Assembly (NCBI GenBank): GCA_950295325.1
Contig: OX485804.1
Span: forward strand, 31,062,001-31,126,000
Source of the DNA: Polytrichum commune
Lineage: Eukaryota; Streptophyta; Polytrichopsida; Polytrichales; Polytrichaceae
Length of the DNA stretch: 64,000 bases
Direction: 5' to 3'
The position numbers were made by a program, and so were the translations under genes. How positions within the stretch are numbered: the first letter of the stretch is position 1; every line of letters starts with the position of its first letter. The notes beneath the pieces are model-generated. The model was not told the DNA's origin. It saw only the letters and a program-made list of their open reading frames with translations, and searched no databases. Positions 58,960 through 64,000 of the stretch are shown one piece after another.

Positions 58960-59600
58960 TTGATCTAATAAATTCCCTTCTAAGCCTTGGAGTCTTCGCA
59001 CTCCGGAAAATCTCCTCGTCTTGGGGTCTTCACACTCTGGTAAATTTCTAAGTCTCTAAATCCCTTGGTCTCTAAAAGTCTTCACGTTGGCCGAGCCTAA
59101 GTCCTTCAAGTCGCTCAGTCTCAAGAGTCTTTGGTTTGGTTGCACCTAAGGTCTTTAGGTCCCTCAATCTCAAGGGTCTTAAATTTGGTCGCGCCTAAGG
59201 TCTTTAGGTCCCTAAGTCTCAAGGGTCTTTGAAACTCCTTAGTCTCTCAAGGGTCTTGAAATCCCTTGGTCTTTTCGAGGGTCTTGAAATCCCTTAGTAT
59301 TTTCAAGGGTTTTCAAATCTATTAGTCTCTCAAGGGTCTTTTTACCTTTAAAGTTTTATATGCCTTGAGGGATTTTCTAAGTCCTTTTCTTCAAAAGTTC
59401 TTCAAGCCTTGTCGGATTTTGTCTAAGTCTTTTTGCCTTCAAGTCCTCAAGCGTCTCCCAAGTCTTCAAGCCTTGCACTACCTATAGTCTTTGCGGTAAG
59501 CCTCGTGCTCCCGATAGTCTTTGCAATGCTCATGCTCATGTTGATATGAAATGAGCTCCCTTAGGACCCCTATGTGCCCTCTTTATATAGGACTTATCAT
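58960..59600 (+). promoter_or_regulatory. Degenerate AAGGGTCTT repeat block and TATA box (LTR-like)
   Basis: CTCAAGGGTCTT and CTTGAAATCCCTTAG-type motifs recur many times between about 59030 and 59350, followed by TCTTCAAGCCTT motifs. A TATA box (CTTTATATAGG, 59581) follows, after GAGCTCCCTTAGGACCCC. Repeated U3 motifs followed by a TATA box are typical of an LTR promoter. No LTR ends were identified. Confidence 0.45.
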
Positions 59601-60470
59601 CTATAATTAATTTAATGTAGTGGTTATGTCCGCTTCCCCTATTGCCAAATGTTTGGGTTTATTATTTTTAGCGTTGTTTGTATCTAATATGATTTTGGTT
59701 CAGGTAGATCTATTTAGAGCAATAAGCACGTGCGTAATTGCTATGTCTCCGTGGGAACATATGGTCTTTCCACCCCCTATGCCCAGATGTGCCATGGTCA
59801 TTCATTAGGTCTTTTAAGATCTCATCCATTGCATTCGTTCAAAATTGGTTAGTGTTCATTAGAGGTTACACATCAGTAGGTATGTTTGTCACCTACCACC
59901 TACTTTCGTCCGAGTCTAACCCTAATCACTAGTGTTCTACAAAGTATTCTACTTGGCTTAACACAATTTTATTGGCTGTTCTTTTTAGGTTGGGGCTACG
60001 TTCCCCAGTTAATATAGTTTAATCCTAATACTTACTAGTATGATCTTAGGGCTTAAGGCATGTTCTTAAATTGTTGGCTTGTTTCTAAGCTACTGGCCTC
60101 GCTCCCATACTATTGGTCCATTCTCGGGGCTAAAGGCCTAGTTCCAATTGAGGGCCCTACTTAAGGCATGCATCTCTCGCTTAGTTTTGTCGCTCACCTC
60201 TTAGTAGTCAATTTAGTAACCAACTATCATCTTAGTGAAGTTGATTGTTGTTCAACAATTAACTGTTGGTTTGCAATCATCATGGCGGTCAATTTAGTTT
60301 GTCAACTACTAGTTGCCATGGAGATAAAAGTTTGGCATGATAAGCTTGGCATGGCGTTGAACATGCCTATTAATAAAAATATCTTTAATAATTAAAGTGA
60401 ATGAGTTGGGACTACACATCTCCCATTTCATCAACACTCAACATTCCCACTAACTTTATTTGACCTTGCT
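59601..60470. other. Spacer upstream of the hAT remnant
   Basis: No gene recognised. The frames 59620-59932 and 60168-60395 plus have no motif. No BED zinc finger or hAT terminus was found that would mark the start of the element. Confidence 0.4.
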
Positions 60471-60479
60471 ATTGGACTT

Positions 60480-62756
60480 TAGTTTTATCGACACGATAGC
60501 ATAAAGTACGTTGTCTACTTCACCATCAAGGTTAAAAGATACATTGCCAGAGTGGACCCAAAAAATGTCATCCAAGTGTGCTTGGACATTGTGGTGGCCA
60601 TGAAAATGATAGCTAGCAACATGAATGGGGAATGTCCACATATTTATTGGTAAGGATGTTCGACACATTATTTGAATTTGTTATTGAAGGCTCGGGAGAA
60701 ATGACGATGGGCAAAGGAAGTTGTGGACAAGGCAAAGGACATGGTCACTTATATTTGGGTCCATCAATGTCCTACAACAGTCATCCTTATGTACTTACGA
60801 GATTTGCCACCCACTTCCGAATGATTGATTGATTCATCAAGGTTAGACATGCATTGGAACAAACGGTCATACATATGCATTGGATTGCCTACATGAACAA
60901 GTTGAGTTGGGGGAGCAATGATTGGAGGAGAAGTACCCTTGATGTGTGTAAAATCAAGACAAATGTGAATGATGACAATTTTGAGGCTAGTTGTGAAAAT
61001 CATTGTCATGTGTTGAAGGAGGTATTGAAAGCATTGAGAGTGTTTAATGCCGCGGAGCTAGCAATTGGCAAGGCTTGATTGAAAGTGAAGAACTTGAAAA
61101 AACATGTGCTTAGCCTTAGAAATCATCCTTTCAATTTATCCCACAACCTCATCTTTTTGGCTAAAGAAGGTTTCTATAGCCGGTGGTATATGTTGACCAC
61201 ATACCTCCACCATACGGGTGCAATATTGAATATGAATTTACTTGGTGACCTTAGCATCTACGAAATACCACCGTTAAATCAAGATTTTTGGATGCCATGA
61301 GGATGTTGACCACACACATTGGCAGTCGGATTGTGGCCAAATTTCAAGCATGTAAGGAATGTAGATGTACATTTGCCAATATGCCTCTAGCCATGGAAGC
61401 CAACATTCCACCCCACGAGTGGTTGGACCTTGTGGGCAAACATGGCACACACTTGGCCCCTTTGGCCAATCGTATATTAGCCCCAAGTGTGCTTTTCTTT
61501 GTCATGCGAAAGGAATTGGAGTAGTTATTCATTCTTGTAAAACACAACTAGGAACCAATTGAGTTCAACTAAGGCATGAGATTTAGTTTACATTTATACC
61601 ATGCACGATTGCGTTGGAGAGGGTAGACCGGGACTTGGCCACATGGCATGTAATGAACATGACATCCAAAGATTCTCACTATTTGGCTCACGAGGTTGTA
61701 AATGATGACTCGCTAGAGGGACTTGAAACAATTTCTTTGGGGTTTTTATGCAACAATAACGACATTGGGCACAATGGAGGAAACATGGGCCTAGACAACC
61801 CAAATGGTGCATTTGCATTTGATGGTGACGACATTGAGAATGATGATGAACTTCACATTTGGTCCAACATCACCGATCCAACATTTCTCTCAAACGTGAA
61901 TGTGTGTCCCGCTAAGCCAACATCAGCCATACTTGATGTGCAGATCGCATTTGAACCTTGTATGCATGAAGATGTTGTAGCCAAACCCAACGCGGATGAG
62001 GCTATTGATAAAGATGGAACCAAATTGATGTGAATGAAGTCCAACCACATGCTTCTCATATTCATGTATTGCCCGATTATGTCCCCTCCCCCTCCCGCCC
62101 CCACACTGGTGTTGCCGACACCAAGTCAACAACTAATAAAGGCTACATTATCCATTCCCGTTCCACCCGGCGAGGGCATGTCAAGGCCAATATTGTGGCA
62201 CACCCAAGTCCACTATAATCAATAGATTGTTGCAATCAGTGGGTGGTCGAATGATGGACTCCGACTCGAAGGGTACGTTGGCGCAACACATTGCGTGGCA
62301 AACCCTCAAAAATATCCCACATGGACGCCCGGTGATCGGTATCACCCTTAGCATGCGCGCCCCTTCATCCACCCCAACCTGACCATTCCTTAATATTGCT
62401 TTGACAAACTTTGGTCGAACCTCTCTTTGAGGACAACCAGGTACACCATGGTGGCCCATCTACCAATGGACAGCGTTATGGATGCAATAGGATCTAGACG
62501 AATGGTATTGATTGGGATACCATTTGTTGGTATTCGGCCTCTTCAACTTGGGGGCTTGGCAAACAATGGTTGAGAATTCCACTCTTGAACTAACGATAAT
62601 GCTCGCATGGATGATGGATTGGGTGTAGGTGGAACTCCCGATAATAGTGATTACCAAGCGCCTCCCTTGCGGATAGTTGTGGAGGAGGGGAGGGGGGGTC
62701 GAAGGACTAAGAATTCTGTAGCTCAAGAGGACTGTGATGAATCCCCATGAGTTCAT
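60480..62756 (+). pseudogene. Decayed hAT-superfamily transposase
   Basis: The reading frame is broken by stops and shifts, but blocks appear in the family order. At about 60564-60655 it reads NVIQVCLDI, then GECPHIYW, matching the NVVQV...YPHIFW region around DUF659 in plant hAT proteins, followed by EVVDKAKDMVTYI. LTRFATHF lies at about 60790 (ITRFAT motif). SRWYMLTTYLHH lies at about 61170. The C-terminal dimerisation domain follows: PHEWLDLVGKHG (61411), LANRILAPS, then SCERNWSSYS (61502) and TRNQLSSTKA...DLVYIYTMH with two stops. An acidic tail (61614-62033) and open pieces to about 62756 follow. hAT transposases cut and paste DNA as dimers; this copy cannot make one. N-terminus and TIRs not found. 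Confidence 0.85.
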
Positions 62757-62914
62757 ATTTGCAAGATCATCAATTATTCCACATTGTACATTGCGTTGGA
62801 TTGGATTGTATTTAAGAGTATTTTGGATGATGTATAGTATTTATGATAAATAATATGGTATACTCATATTTTGTCTACATTACTCCTATGTATAATTAAG
62901 TTTGAACATAGGTG

Positions 62915-63345
62915 TTGATGTGCATTGCATTAACACCAAAGGTTGCCTAAGGTGCCCAAGTACATGAATGGAATTATTGAGCCATTCCTAATTGATCTAT
63001 TTTCATCAAGTAGTAGACTTGTGCATCACGTAAATGGATTAACATCAAATGTTGCCTAAGATGCACACGTACATGGTTGAATTATTGAGCCATATCTAGG
63101 TGATCAATAATCATCAAACATTAGGTGTGCATGTCACATAAATGAATTAACATCAAATGTTGCCTAAGCTGCACAAGTACATGAATTGTATTTTTGAGCC
63201 ATTTATACATGATTGACTTTGATCAAACATTAAGCTTGCACGTCACATAAATGAATCAACATCAATTTTTGTCTAAGTTGCACAAGTACATGAATTGAAT
63301 TAATGAGCCATACCTAGGTGATCAATTTTATACAAACAATTATGA
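62915..63345. repeat. Four units of a 109-bp tandem repeat
   Basis: The motif GTTGCCTAAG (or TTTGTCTAAG) starts at 62942, 63051, 63159 and 63268. Each unit also has CAAGTACATGAATTG, TGAGCCAT, GTGATCAAT and CATCAAACATTA-type blocks and a CACATAAATGAATTAACATC leader. Units are diverged, so this is an older array than the 128-bp satellite. Confidence 0.85.
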
Positions 63346-64000
63346 TGTAATATTAGGAAATATAACATAACTAAATTAAATCTCCTCTCTTGCACCCCTT
63401 GAGCTGTCTTGGCAATTATGGGGCTTTCATTGAACCCAAATAGTTGATTGTTGCCCAACAATCAATAAGGCGAGGCGACTGCTATCCAATAGTCCACCAA
63501 GGTAGTAGATTACTATCCAATAGTCAACTTGCCTACTCGATTGTTTGTATGATAGTCGTTCCACGTTGTCGATTGATGACTTGTATAGGGTATGTTATGT
63601 GCCTACATAATGAAACATATACATGCTTAGTTGCTTAAATCCTTATACATGTTTTTACGACCACCAAAGCTTTTTTTTGTTAAAAAAATTACTTGATCAT
63701 GCCCAACCTACTATCAAGCTATCGACGGTATATGTAACTACTCAGATACAATGTGCATTGTCAATGCAAAAATAGTGCACTCAAAATTATAATGCTATGA
63801 CAATATAATATTATGGTGATGAAATTGATATCACATGGGGGAATAAATATTGCAAGTAGTGTTATTCTATCCATAAGCTATGTAAAACCACTACAATGTG
63901 TTAGCTCAGGTTTAAATGACAAAGTCAAAGGAATAATCACTATATTCGTTAATTGGAGACTTTGGAAAGTCTCAAAATAAAATTTACTCATAATTTGGGA
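63346..64000. other. Spacer at window end
   Basis: No gene recognised. At about 63440-63560 motifs of the type CCAATAGTC and GTAGATTACTATCC repeat loosely, similar in style to 21430-21500. The 64-codon frame 63444-63638 crosses these and is not called. Confidence 0.4.

Noticed and set aside
62915-63345. CRISPR-like array
   Set aside because: The repeats are 109 bp, diverged, contiguous and without spacers; the context is eukaryotic.

Overview
The window looks like gene-poor, repeat-rich nuclear DNA of a land plant, probably one with a large genome. It is AT-rich, has no intact long gene, no operon-like spacing and no rRNA, tRNA or CRISPR array that I can see. It is filled with plant-type transposable-element remains: solo LTRs, CACTA, PIF/Harbinger-like, hAT and TA-flanked miniature elements. 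I cannot place the species from sequence alone. The longest open frames (248 and 253 codons near 43 kb) lie inside an LTR and are not treated as genes.

Layout. 0.8-1.6, 26.5-27.2 and 35.2-35.5 kb: three members of one TIR family, each bounded by TA. 7.5-7.8 kb: a CACTA-type miniature element. 8.9-9.3 kb: a 438-bp element with perfect 19-bp TIRs at TA. 10.5-12.1 and 42.3-43.9 kb: two solo LTRs of one family, each with a perfect 5-bp target duplication (TACAT, GTCGT). 15.3-16.5 kb: foldback elements. 33.9-35.0 kb: an eight-unit 128-bp satellite array. 36.6-37.7 kb: a foldback element, then a Harbinger-like element. 41.8-46.2 kb (minus): exon-like blocks of a decayed multi-exon gene whose last two exons recreate a methyltransferase-like SAM-binding motif across a good splice junction. 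52.1-55.8 kb: two copies of a 336-bp perfect-foldback element and two GGGCC-ended Harbinger-like elements; one foldback sits inside one Harbinger copy, and the other Harbinger copy preserves the empty site. 57.2-57.5 kb: a palindromic element. 59.0-59.6 kb: an LTR-promoter-like block. 60.5-62.8 kb (plus): a decayed hAT transposase. 62.9-63.3 kb: a 109-bp tandem array.

No gene set works together here. What the window records is a layered history of insertion, deletion and decay. The most unusual content is the decayed methyltransferase-like gene, the nested insertion with its empty-site control, and the homogenised satellite. Between these, several low-copy stretches hold exon-like or coding-like fragments that I could not identify; they are listed as such.
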